From the NCBI GenBank assembly GCA_026314275.1, contig CP111109.1:682001-746000 (forward strand): a stretch of DNA of 64,000 nt, written 5' to 3'. This DNA is from JAGOEY01 sp017997515 (GTDB lineage: Bacteria; Pseudomonadota; Gammaproteobacteria; Burkholderiales; Burkholderiaceae_C). Below the pieces are notes generated by a model. The model was not told the origin of the DNA. It ran no database searches and was given only the letters and a program-made list of their open reading frames with translations. Position 1 is the stretch's first letter. The number at the start of each line of letters is the position of its first letter. The position numbers were made by a program, and so were the translations under genes. Positions 30,302 through 39,005 of this stretch are shown here, piece after piece.

Positions 30302-30355
30302 AAATAGGCCTCTAGCGCACAGTGGGCAAGCGCAAGCAGCTATATTTTTAATAGC
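30302..30355. repeat. Dispersed palindromic repeat, copy 5 (between aroB and dgt)
   Basis: AAATAGGCCTCTAGCGC...GCGCAAGCAGCTATATTTTTAATAGC. Both arms are present, and the core is TAGCGCACAG...CAAGCGC. It fills the whole gap between the aroB stop (30358) and the dgt start (30300). Read on the minus strand, its CTAGAGGCC segment lies at ribosome-binding distance from the dgt ATG. Confidence 0.75.
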
Positions 30356-30357
30356 AA

Positions 30358-31506
30358 TCACTGTGTGCAGCACTGGTCAATCACTTCGCGCACCAGCGCA
30401 TCAGGCGCGCTGCGCACGATGGCGCTGCCGGGTTGGTCGATCAGCACAAACTTGATCTCCCCGGCTTCGGACTTTTTGTCCACGCGCATCAGCTCCAGGT
30501 AACGCCCGGCGCTGTCGGTGGCATTGAGATGTGGCCCTTTCACAGGCAGGCCTGCGCGGCGGATGAGGGTGGTCAGGCGCTGTACAAAAGCCGCGTCCAC
30601 CAGACCCAGTCGCTGCGACAGATGGGCGGCCATCACCATGCCACAGCCCACACCTTCGCCGTGTAACCAGGCACCGTAGCCCATGCCCGACTCGATGGCG
30701 TGGCCAAAGGTGTGGCCGAAGTTCAGGATGGCGCGAATGCCGCCTTCACGCTCGTCCTGCCCCACCACCCAGGCTTTGATCTCGCAGCTGCGTTTGACTG
30801 CGTGTGCCAGAGCAGCCGGGTCGCGGACCAACAATGCGTCCAGGTTGGCCTCGATCCAGTCGAAAAACACCATGTCGGCAATCGGCCCGTATTTGATGAT
30901 CTCGGCCAGGCCCGCGCTCAGCTCGCGCTGCGGCAGCGTGGCAAGCGTGCCCAGGTCACACACCACCAGCTGCGGTTGGTAGAACGCGCCGATCATGTTT
31001 TTGCCCAGCGGGTGGTTGATGGCGGTTTTGCCACCGACCGACGAATCCACCTGCGCCAACAGCGTAGTGGGCACTTGCACAAACGGCACCCCGCGCATGT
31101 AGCTGGCGGCGGCAAAACCGGTCATGTCGCCCACCACACCGCCGCCCAGAGCGAACAGCACCGTCTTGCGGTCGGCACCACGCTCCAGCAAGGCGTCAAA
31201 AATCAGGTTCAGTGTCTGCCAGTCTTTGTAGGCCTCACCGTCGGGCAAGGTCACCGTGTGGATATGTGGGTACTTCGACGCCAGCGCCGCCTGCAATTGC
31301 TGGGCGTAAAGCGGAGCCACCGTGGTGTTGGTCACGATCAAGGCGGTGGCGGCCTTGGGCACCGACTGGTAGGTTGCGGGGTCGGCCAGCAGCCCGGCAC
31401 CGATGGTGATGGCGTAACTGCGGTCGTCAAGATGGATGTCCACCCGCTGCGCAGCGGCGGTGGATGAGGAAACAGGGTGGAGTGAAGTAGATGTGGCGGC
31501 GTGCAT
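30358..31506 (-). CDS. aroB: 3-dehydroquinate synthase AroB
   Basis: Second step of the shikimate pathway: converts DAHP to 3-dehydroquinate using NAD and zinc. It is 382 residues, with an N-terminal Ser/Ala-rich stretch of about 20 residues before the enzyme proper (VDIHLDDRSYAI). The NAD-binding GGGVVGDMTGF and the zinc ligands in NFGHTFGHAIES and HGEGVGCGM are present. It lies 81 bases after aroK; pilQ-aroK-aroB is the common order, here with an extra gene between pilQ and aroK. Confidence 0.96.
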   Translation of the reverse strand: MHAATSTSLHPVSSSTAAAQRVDIHLDDRSYAITIGAGLLADPATYQSVPKAATALIVTNTTVAPLYAQQLQAALASKYPHIHTVTLPDGEAYKDWQTLNLIFDALLERGADRKTVLFALGGGVVGDMTGFAAASYMRGVPFVQVPTTLLAQVDSSVGGKTAINHPLGKNMIGAFYQPQLVVCDLGTLATLPQRELSAGLAEIIKYGPIADMVFFDWIEANLDALLVRDPAALAHAVKRSCEIKAWVVGQDEREGGIRAILNFGHTFGHAIESGMGYGAWLHGEGVGCGMVMAAHLSQRLGLVDAAFVQRLTTLIRRAGLPVKGPHLNATDSAGRYLELMRVDKKSEAGEIKFVLIDQPGSAIVRSAPDALVREVIDQCCTQ

Positions 31507-31587
31507 AAGCCTGCAGTTTAGCGAGGCGGGAACCGGTAGCAGCGCAAATGCCCATGCACCACAGAAGACCCCGAGCGCCGCAGAGGG

Positions 31588-32130
31588 TCAGGGTGAAACC
31601 GGGGCCTGCGCCGCAAGGGGCAGCACACCGGCCAGCTCCAGCTGCATTACCACCATATTCACCAGCGTGGACACAGAAGGCCGCCCGGTTTCTGCCACGA
31701 AATGCGCCGTCTCCCGGTACAACGGGTCACGCAGTGCATACAACTCGCGCAGCCGCGCCATCGGGTCGTCCACCTGCAGCAAAGGCCGGTTGCCATCGTG
31801 CCGCACGCGGCGGTATACGTCTTCGGGGGCCGAGTGCAGGTACACCACATGGCCACGTGCATGCAAATGCTGCCGGTTGTTGGGGCGCAAGACAACACCC
31901 CCACCGGTGGAGAGCACACCAGCGTGGGAGGAAGTCAGCTCGTCGATGATGGACTCTTCCACATCCCTAAATGACGATTCGCCCTCACGGGCGAAATAGT
32001 CTCGGATCGAGCAGCCTAGTCGCTGCTCAATCAGATGGTCTGAGTCCACAAAGGGCAAACCCAACCGCCGTGCAAGGTGTTTGCCGATGGTGGATTTGCC
32101 GGAGCCGGGGAGGCCAATGAGGGCTATCAA
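31588..32130 (-). CDS. aroK: Shikimate kinase AroK (TTG start)
   Basis: Phosphorylates shikimate with ATP. It is 180 residues with P-loop IGLPGSGKSTIG at residues 5-16, the shikimate-binding DSD (VDSDHLIE), STGGGVVLR, and the LID arginine in DGNRPLL. The start is TTG at 32128-32130: an in-frame TGA lies 11 codons upstream and there is no ATG or GTG between, and the protein begins IALIGLPGSGKS directly. The Shine-Dalgarno signal is weak, suggesting low or coupled translation. Confidence 0.93.
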   Translation of the reverse strand: MIALIGLPGSGKSTIGKHLARRLGLPFVDSDHLIEQRLGCSIRDYFAREGESSFRDVEESIIDELTSSHAGVLSTGGGVVLRPNNRQHLHARGHVVYLHSAPEDVYRRVRHDGNRPLLQVDDPMARLRELYALRDPLYRETAHFVAETGRPSVSTLVNMVVMQLELAGVLPLAAQAPVSP

Positions 32131-32193
32131 GTCAGTAAAGTTCGAAAAACAAAGATAGCCTCAAAGTCTAATAGACGTCATCCCATTCACCCA

Positions 32194-34998
32194 CTATCTA
32201 GGTGACGTACAGCTTGCAGCTGTCCCAAATGGGCTGATGTACCCAGCAGGCGTTGCCCCACTTGTCAGATCAGACAGCATGGCGGGTGCCCAGAACGGTA
32301 GCGTCATAGTACGCGACTCAGTTCCAGCTACTGTGGCACCAGCGGTAATCTCAAACTCAGTCCACAGCGCATATTGTTCGCCGTAGTAAAGATTGAAAGT
32401 TGCAAAACCAGTGCTATCAGTCGTTACCGTTGCTGGTGAGATAGTGCCAGGGCCACCAGGCTGGAGAATCGTATCGCCATTTTTATCTTCACCAGCATCC
32501 AAGAAGCCATTTTTATTAGCATCTTCATTATCACAAGTTGCAGCCACAACTGGAATCCAAGAAGTCGTTAAAATGTTTGGATCTTTGATCATGTTACCTT
32601 TTGCGTAACGCGTAGGCCACACCATCAAACTCACTGGCTGCCCCACAACTGGCGCACCAGCAGCATCGTTAACTAAAACTGAGAAAGGTTTTTGATACAC
32701 CGTATCGTCACCCACTCTGTTCGAAATGGTATTACTCGTTGAAATTGTGATGAAAAGCGCACGAGTACTGACAGTCACATAAGCTGGTTTTATGGGGCTT
32801 AGCGTAGTTCCGTCTAATTTGGTGGTGGTAGCCATAATCACCACACCGTTTTGGCCTGTAGTGGTTGCACCTGGAATAAACGAAGCAGCCACTCGACCAT
32901 TAGCATCGGACACTGCAATCCCGGGGGTGATCGTTCCGCCGCTAGTATCTTGCAACAAACTGAAGTTAACCACAGCACCTTGCACTGGGTTACCAGTAAC
33001 GTCGCGCAGTATGGCGATGATTGCAGCAGAATTTGCTGTGGTGCCGGCTGCATTAGGTGGAATAGCTGCAGCATTGGCCTGCACAGTGATGCTGAATGGT
33101 GCTGCTGCGTAATAGTTGATGACAGTTGTTGTCACCGTGCTATCAAGCTGTGCACTGATCGTGGCAGGGCCTGCAGTAGCGGAACGTACGGTGGCACTTG
33201 CATATCCATCAACATCAGTTACAGCGCTGGTGGGCGACAGAACCTCGCCCCGTGTTGAACTGAAATAAACCGTTTTTCCAGCCTTGCCAGCAACTCCTTC
33301 CAAGTAACGGACCTTGACAGTTTGAACCGTATTCACGGGCACCAGTGGATTGCTGCCAGAGAGCGGGCTTGTGAATGCAAAATTAACATTACTGACCGAC
33401 ACACGCTGCTGGGCCGACACACCCGCGCCAGAAACCGAGAGGGTGTCATCACCGTTCTTGGTCGCGGTGTATTTAAATGTGGCAGTCCCGTTGCTGTCGG
33501 TCGTAACCTTAGCTGGCGTCAAAGTGTTGGCCAATGTTGAAGTAACCTGCACATCAACACCAACAACAGCTTTGCCGCCACTGTCTTTTAAGGAAACTGC
33601 GTAGCTTTCAACCCCATTGAGCAGAAGAGAAGACGCACCAGCGATGCCAATAGTGGTGCCAGAGACAGGAACCACAATTTTTTGAGAAACAGTACCGGCT
33701 GCCACTGTGATCGTGATATTGCGTTGCGACTTGTCAGCACCTGCAGACAAAGTTGCAGTTGCCGTGCCATTAGCGCTGGTAACTGGTGAGGCGTCCTGCA
33801 ATACACCGGAGTCGGCAGAGAACTTCACGACTTCGGCTGCAACACCATTGTTGGCACCATTTTTGACCAATGCAGTAATCGTGACGGAAGAGCCCGTTCC
33901 CGATGGTAAAGATACAGCGGATGACAACGCCTCAATCGTCGCAACGGTGGATGGCGTAATCGCCGATACCGGTACAACGATATTTTTAGTAACCGCACCC
34001 GCCGTCACCGTCACTGTGATGTTGCGTGGGGTCAAATTCGCACCGGCTGACAGCACTACTGTGGCAGAACCTGTAGCGCTTGTCTGGGCAGATGCGCCTT
34101 GCAAGACACCCGAGTCGGCAGCAAATTTCACAGTTTCATTCGCGATACCGTTATTGCCAGCATTCTTCACAATAGCTGTAATCGTGACTGTGGATCCAAG
34201 TGTTGATGATAGAGTACTAGAGGAGGAAAACAGGTCAATACTCGTAACAGTGGACATCCCGACATTAGTTACGGCAACCACTACTTTGTTCGAAACGGAA
34301 CCAGCTTTTACCGTCACAGTAATGTTGCGCGGTGTCGTATCAGTACCTGCAGACAACAGCACTGTAGAAACACCATTTACACCCGTTGTTACCGAAGCTT
34401 CTTGCAGAACGCCAGAGTCTGCAGTGAATGTGACGGGTTCATCCGATATTCCATTATTGGCACTATTTTTAACGATGGCTGTAATAGTAGCAGCTGAACC
34501 GACGGCACCAGCAACTGATGAAACGGTCGGAGATGACGAGAACACTTCAATAGTTGCTGCTGCAGATACAACAGGCACGACAATTTTGCTGGAAACTGAA
34601 CCGACTCTCACCGTTACGGTGATGTCACGAGGTGTTCTGTCCGTACCCACTGAAAGAATGGCGGTTGCACGCCCCAGCGAGCCGCCGCCCAACAAACCGG
34701 TACCAGTAGCCGTTGATGCACTCGTCAACGCACCAGAGTCAGTTGTAAAAGTCACTGGTTCACCAGAGACACCGGTACCAGCTGCATTCCTTACTTCTGC
34801 AGTAATGGTGACAGTCGCATTTGCAGCGCCAGTCGCCGTTGAAATGTTCGCAGCCGAGGATGTCAAAGTGATACTGGTAGCGGTCGATGTAGAAGCACCC
34901 CCCGAGCCAGTGTCGCCCGAACCAACACCACCACCACCCCCACAAGCTACCAGCATTGCCGCAAGCCCGGCACCTGCCAAGAATTTCATGAATCGCAT
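32194..34998 (-). CDS. Large lipoprotein with tandem bacterial Ig-like (Big-1) repeats
   Basis: A 934-residue exported protein. The signal peptide MRFMKFLAGAGLAAMLVAC ends in a lipobox, followed by a Gly/Ser linker. Residues about 40-430 hold four closely similar 95-100-residue repeats, each with V(T/K)F-DSGVLQ-AS and PRNITVTV-AG, characteristic of invasin-type Big-1 domains. More divergent Ig-like modules follow to about 790. The C-terminal part has an acidic calcium-loop-like segment (DANKNGFLDAGED). The DNA looks clearly lower in GC than its neighbours, and repeat units are similar at DNA level. It lies 50 bases after pilQ and 63 before aroK. It may be a surface or pilus-associated adhesin; that role is inferred from position and domains only. 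Confidence 0.8.
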   Translation of the reverse strand: MRFMKFLAGAGLAAMLVACGGGGGVGSGDTGSGGASTSTATSITLTSSAANISTATGAANATVTITAEVRNAAGTGVSGEPVTFTTDSGALTSASTATGTGLLGGGSLGRATAILSVGTDRTPRDITVTVRVGSVSSKIVVPVVSAAATIEVFSSSPTVSSVAGAVGSAATITAIVKNSANNGISDEPVTFTADSGVLQEASVTTGVNGVSTVLLSAGTDTTPRNITVTVKAGSVSNKVVVAVTNVGMSTVTSIDLFSSSSTLSSTLGSTVTITAIVKNAGNNGIANETVKFAADSGVLQGASAQTSATGSATVVLSAGANLTPRNITVTVTAGAVTKNIVVPVSAITPSTVATIEALSSAVSLPSGTGSSVTITALVKNGANNGVAAEVVKFSADSGVLQDASPVTSANGTATATLSAGADKSQRNITITVAAGTVSQKIVVPVSGTTIGIAGASSLLLNGVESYAVSLKDSGGKAVVGVDVQVTSTLANTLTPAKVTTDSNGTATFKYTATKNGDDTLSVSGAGVSAQQRVSVSNVNFAFTSPLSGSNPLVPVNTVQTVKVRYLEGVAGKAGKTVYFSSTRGEVLSPTSAVTDVDGYASATVRSATAGPATISAQLDSTVTTTVINYYAAAPFSITVQANAAAIPPNAAGTTANSAAIIAILRDVTGNPVQGAVVNFSLLQDTSGGTITPGIAVSDANGRVAASFIPGATTTGQNGVVIMATTTKLDGTTLSPIKPAYVTVSTRALFITISTSNTISNRVGDDTVYQKPFSVLVNDAAGAPVVGQPVSLMVWPTRYAKGNMIKDPNILTTSWIPVVAATCDNEDANKNGFLDAGEDKNGDTILQPGGPGTISPATVTTDSTGFATFNLYYGEQYALWTEFEITAGATVAGTESRTMTLPFWAPAMLSDLTSGATPAGYISPFGTAASCTSPR

Positions 34999-35048
34999 TT
35001 GTCTGTCCTCTCTGTACGTATGTCGATCCAGCCTGTCGTCAGGCTGGT

Positions 35049-37163
35049 TTACCGGTTTGCGGTGCGCTCTGCGACCATTTTGGGGGTGATAAACACCAGC
35101 ATTTCCTGTTTGTTGGATGTGCGGGTGCGGGTCTTGAACAGGTTGCCAACGGCGGGGATATCACCCAGCAGCGGGATCTTGCTTTCGTCGTTGGTTTCGG
35201 TCAGCTCAAAAATACCGCCGATCACGACTGTACCGCCGTTTTCCACCAGCACCTGGGTGCGGATGTGTTTGGTGTTGATGGCAATACCGGCCTGTGTGGT
35301 TTCACCACGGCTGTCTTTGTTGATGTCCAGGTCCAGGATGATGTTGCCCTCTGGCGTGATCTGCGGGGTCACTTCGAGTTTCAGGTTGGCCTTGCGGAAA
35401 GCGATGGAGGTCGCGCCGCTGGATGTGGCCTGCTGGTAAGGGAACTCGGTGCCTTGCTCAATCAATGCTTTGGTCTGGTCGGCCGTCACGATGCGTGGGC
35501 TGGACACAATTTTGCCCTTGCCGTCGGCCTCAAGTGCAGACAGTTCCAACGTCAGCAAACGGCTGGTGATGGAGTTAAAAATCGAAACCGCGAAAGTGCC
35601 GGTGTCAAAGCCTGTACCCAGATTGGAACCTGGGAAGTTGACAAAGGTGCCCGAGGTGGGGTTGCCTGCCGCTCCTGCCTCGGAGTTGGCATAACTCGAG
35701 CCAATCGAAATACCTTTGCCACTGCTGGACGACTGCCATGCGCCATTACCGCCGAGTTTGATACCCAGAGAACGTCCAAACGTGTCGGATGCTTCCACAA
35801 TACGTGCTTCGATCAGCACCTGGCGCACGGCAATATCCAGTTTTGAAAGCAGTTCCTGCACCTGGGCCAATTTCGCAGCCGTGTCAGTGACGAAGAGCTG
35901 GTTGGTGCGGGGCTCTGCGATCACGCTGCCGCGATCGGACAGGAAGCGGTTATTGCTACCACCACTGCCACCACTGCTACCGCTTCCATTCAGCTGCGCA
36001 ACCATGGCATCGGCCTTGGCGTAGTTGAGCTGGAAAGCCTGGGTGCGCAGTGGCTCCAGCTTTTCAATGGCCAACGCGGCTTCCATGTCGCGCTTGGTGC
36101 GTGCGTCAATCTCATCCTTGGGTGCAATCCACAACACCGAGCCGGTCTTGCGCATGCCCAGGCCCTTGGCTTCCATGATGATTTGCAGGGCTTGGTCCCA
36201 AGGGACATCTTTCAAGCGCAGCGTGAGGGTGCCGCTGACCGTGTCCGATGTGACGATGTTGAAGTTGGTGAAGTCAGCGATGACCTGCAGCAGGGAGCGC
36301 ACTTCAATACTCTGGAAGTTCAGCGAGATTTTTTCTCCGCTGAATTGGGGGCCATCCACCAGTTTGGACATGTCCACCTTTTTCTCACGCACTTCGACAA
36401 CGAACTGGTCGTCGCGCTGGTAGGCGCTGTGCTCCCAGTCACCCTTGTTGTCAATCACCATACGCACCCGTTCACCTTGTTGCGACGTGGTGATGAGTTG
36501 CACAGGGGTTGCGAAATCGGTCACATCCATACGACGGCGCAGGCCTTCAGGCAGGGATGACTGCAAAAACTCCACGACCAGTGAACCGCCCTGCTTGCGG
36601 ATGTCCACCCCCACCTGGTTATTGGCCAGGGAGACGATGACACGCCCCGCGTTGTCGTTGCCACGGCGGAAATCCACGTCTTTCAGGGGGTAGATTCCGG
36701 ATGTTTTGGCTTCTGCAAACTGGGTGGTTGCGGCGGTGCTGGTAGGCACCACTACGGCGGCCACAGGGTCCAGCACCACCAGCAGGGACTTGCCCTGCAG
36801 CTCGGTTTTGTAGGCGGTCGGTTGCTTGAGGTTCAGAACCACACGGGTGCGGTCACCTGCCTGCACCACACTGGCGGAACGCAGGTTGCCCTGGTTGATT
36901 TCAACCGTGGAGCGCCCCAGTGCATTCGTGGTGCCTGGAAAATCCAACGCGATCCGGGCAGGAGACTGGATGGAAAAGCCCGTAGGCACGGCACTCAGCG
37001 CCTGGGACAGGTCGATACGCACTACTTCTGTCCCACCACGCACGCTGCCCGACACGGACTCGATGGCTGTTTGTGCCTGCGCAGCCAATGCCATACATCC
37101 TGCGACCACCACGGCGGCAGATTGCCTGAGCGCACGCGTGAGCCCTTTGTATTTTTGGTTCAT
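35049..37163 (-). CDS. pilQ: Type IV pilus secretin PilQ
   Basis: Outer-membrane secretin through which the type IV pilus emerges. It is 704 residues from MNQKYKG, whose ATG overlaps the pilP stop (ATGA). A signal peptide ends near AAQAQT. Two AMIN-type peptidoglycan-binding regions (ARIALDFPGTTNALG and DVDFRRGNDNAGRV) are followed by the STN/N0 domain (ISLNFQSIEVRSLLQVIADF), an N1 domain with a Ser/Gly-rich loop, and the secretin core (VRQVLIEARIVEA, VPLLGDIPAVGNLF-like IPLLGDIPAVGNLFKTR). The C-terminus is ELLVFITPK-like (MLVFITPKMV). Confidence 0.96.
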   Translation of the reverse strand: MNQKYKGLTRALRQSAAVVVAGCMALAAQAQTAIESVSGSVRGGTEVVRIDLSQALSAVPTGFSIQSPARIALDFPGTTNALGRSTVEINQGNLRSASVVQAGDRTRVVLNLKQPTAYKTELQGKSLLVVLDPVAAVVVPTSTAATTQFAEAKTSGIYPLKDVDFRRGNDNAGRVIVSLANNQVGVDIRKQGGSLVVEFLQSSLPEGLRRRMDVTDFATPVQLITTSQQGERVRMVIDNKGDWEHSAYQRDDQFVVEVREKKVDMSKLVDGPQFSGEKISLNFQSIEVRSLLQVIADFTNFNIVTSDTVSGTLTLRLKDVPWDQALQIIMEAKGLGMRKTGSVLWIAPKDEIDARTKRDMEAALAIEKLEPLRTQAFQLNYAKADAMVAQLNGSGSSGGSGGSNNRFLSDRGSVIAEPRTNQLFVTDTAAKLAQVQELLSKLDIAVRQVLIEARIVEASDTFGRSLGIKLGGNGAWQSSSSGKGISIGSSYANSEAGAAGNPTSGTFVNFPGSNLGTGFDTGTFAVSIFNSITSRLLTLELSALEADGKGKIVSSPRIVTADQTKALIEQGTEFPYQQATSSGATSIAFRKANLKLEVTPQITPEGNIILDLDINKDSRGETTQAGIAINTKHIRTQVLVENGGTVVIGGIFELTETNDESKIPLLGDIPAVGNLFKTRTRTSNKQEMLVFITPKMVAERTANR

Positions 37164-37702
37164 TTCGACTTCTCCTGCAGCTGTAGCGTCGCTGGCCGTT
37201 CTATCCAATCACCGGTGGCGTCTTGCACGATTTCCCGTAGCACGACCTCGGTCTCCGTTACTTTCATAACCCGCCCGTAGTTTTGTCCCAGATAGGCCCC
37301 TACCTTGACCTGGTACAGCAGGTTGTCCACCCGCACCAAGGCCACAGGTTGCCCGGTTTTCACGAGGCTGCCAACCATCGCCATGGTGTCCAGCGGGTAC
37401 GCCTCCAAGGGCTCTTTGCGGCGATTCAACTCCGGCGCAATCAGCGTGGCATTGGCCGCCACCTGGGTCGAGTCGCGCTTGAGCGCACGTGTCAGTTTTT
37501 GCGGATCAAAGGGATCAATCGCGCCACGCTGGGTATAGGGTTGTGGCACAAACTTTTTGGGCTCTTCCAATGGTTTGACCTTGGGCCTCACCATCGCGCG
37601 CTGCTCTGTCATCCACGCCGCAATTTCTTCATCACCCGAGGCTCCGCAACCCGAAAGCACGGCCCCCATACAAAGCACCAAAACACAGCGAACGGGCATC
37701 AT
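37160..37702 (-). CDS. pilP: Type IV pilus lipoprotein PilP
   Basis: Inner-membrane lipoprotein linking PilNO to the secretin PilQ. It is 180 residues; the signal peptide has lipobox LSGC near residue 19. The beta-domain signature is visible in the second half (AMVGSLVKTGQPVALVRVDNLLYQV split across 115-140, VGAYLGQNYGRV, and TEVVLREIVQDATGDW). It overlaps both pilO and pilQ by 4 bases. Confidence 0.94.
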   Translation of the reverse strand: MMPVRCVLVLCMGAVLSGCGASGDEEIAAWMTEQRAMVRPKVKPLEEPKKFVPQPYTQRGAIDPFDPQKLTRALKRDSTQVAANATLIAPELNRRKEPLEAYPLDTMAMVGSLVKTGQPVALVRVDNLLYQVKVGAYLGQNYGRVMKVTETEVVLREIVQDATGDWIERPATLQLQEKSK

Positions 37703-38373
37703 TTGGCAGCTCCCGGTTTCGCAGTGGTGGCTTTCTGTGCGGCAATTTCATCTGCATCCAGATAACGGAACGTCCGCGCCGTGACATCCATGGACAAGTT
37801 GCCGTCTTTGCCCGGGTTGATGGACATGTTGTCCAGGGTCACGATGCGTGAGAGATGGGCAATATCCGAGGCGAAGTCACCCATGTCGTGGTACTGCCCG
37901 ACCACACGGATGGCAATCGGTAATTCTGCATAGTACTGACGAACCACGACCTGCCCGGGACGGAACAATTCGAACTGCAGGCTACGCCCCAAACCAGCCT
38001 GGTTGATGTCGGACAACAAAGCAGACATCTCAGCCCGCCCTGGAAGTTGCTTTTCAAGCTGCGTCACAAAAATTTGCGCCTGCTCCCGTTGTTTTTTGAG
38101 ATCTTCGAGGTTCACGGCTTTGGCCAGCTTGAACTCATAGTCTTGGCGTAGTGTTATCTCCTTGGCCTGTTCACCTTCCAATTCCACCTTGAAATCTGAA
38201 AGGAACGCGTACCAAGAAACCGCAACAACACCGACCACAATCAAGGCATACAAACCCAGACGTGGAACCAGTGGCCACAGGGATGGATCTTTGGGGTCGA
38301 GGTTGCGAAATTGCCGCTGAAGGCTTTTCTGCCATTCGGCAAAACCCGCGCGTTTTGAAGTTTTTTTCGACAT
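37699..38373 (-). CDS. pilO: Type IV pilus inner-membrane protein PilO
   Basis: Component of the PilMNOP alignment subcomplex. It is 224 residues with a cytoplasmic N-terminus (KTSKRAGFAEWQKSLQ), one transmembrane helix (LYALIVVGVVAVSWYAF), a coiled-coil segment at about 75-110 and a ferredoxin-like C-terminal domain (ELPIAIRVVGQYHDMGDF). It lies 11 bases after pilN. Confidence 0.94.
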   Translation of the reverse strand: MSKKTSKRAGFAEWQKSLQRQFRNLDPKDPSLWPLVPRLGLYALIVVGVVAVSWYAFLSDFKVELEGEQAKEITLRQDYEFKLAKAVNLEDLKKQREQAQIFVTQLEKQLPGRAEMSALLSDINQAGLGRSLQFELFRPGQVVVRQYYAELPIAIRVVGQYHDMGDFASDIAHLSRIVTLDNMSINPGKDGNLSMDVTARTFRYLDADEIAAQKATTAKPGAAK

Positions 38374-38384
38374 CGCTGGGCTCC

Positions 38385-39005
38385 CTACTTTGCGACACCA
38401 GCAGCAGACGCCGCACTGGCAGCGCTCTGCGCCTTTTGTACTTCGCTGGCACGCATGAGGCGGAAGCGGATATTGAAGTTGGACACACGGCGCTGGTCAC
38501 GCGGGTTCAGTGCAACGGTACCCGCAGTGATTTCCACCAGATCCGGCTTGGCAAGCCATGGTGTGTTGTCGCTGAGGTTGCGCAGCAACTCGGACACCCG
38601 CTCGTTAGACTGGGCAACACCTTGAATGGCAATACTCTGGCCTTCTTGTTTCAGCGCCCTGATATAGGTGCCGTCAGGCAATTGCTTCACCATTTCGTTC
38701 AGCAGGTGCACCTGTAAATTGCGATCCGACTGCAGGTTTTCCACCGCACTCTGGCGGGCCTTCAAAGCCGCAATTTCTGCCTCGATGTTGGAAATTTCCT
38801 TGATCTGCACTTCCAGCTTGGTGATTTCTGCCTGCAGGTAGTTGTTGCGACCTTGCTGGTTGGAGATTTGCGCCTGGTACCAAAGATAAATGGCACCCGC
38901 CACCATCAGGCCGACCAAAAAAGCCAAGCCTAAAGTAGCGTTGAAATTGTCCCGCCGACGCTTGCGCGCAGCCTCGCGGTGGGGGAGCAGGTTGATGAGA
39001 ATCAC
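38385..39005 (-). CDS. pilN: Type IV pilus assembly protein PilN (GTG start)
   Basis: Inner-membrane partner of PilM and PilO. The conserved cytoplasmic peptide that binds PilM, INLLPHRE, is at the very N-terminus, so the start is taken as GTG at 39003-39005, which overlaps the pilM TGA (GTGA). An upstream in-frame start would add an atypical ten residues. The protein is 206 residues, with one transmembrane helix (LGLAFLVGLMVAGAIYLWY), a coiled coil and a ferredoxin-like C-terminal domain. Confidence 0.94.
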   Translation of the reverse strand: MILINLLPHREAARKRRRDNFNATLGLAFLVGLMVAGAIYLWYQAQISNQQGRNNYLQAEITKLEVQIKEISNIEAEIAALKARQSAVENLQSDRNLQVHLLNEMVKQLPDGTYIRALKQEGQSIAIQGVAQSNERVSELLRNLSDNTPWLAKPDLVEITAGTVALNPRDQRRVSNFNIRFRLMRASEVQKAQSAASAASAAGVAK

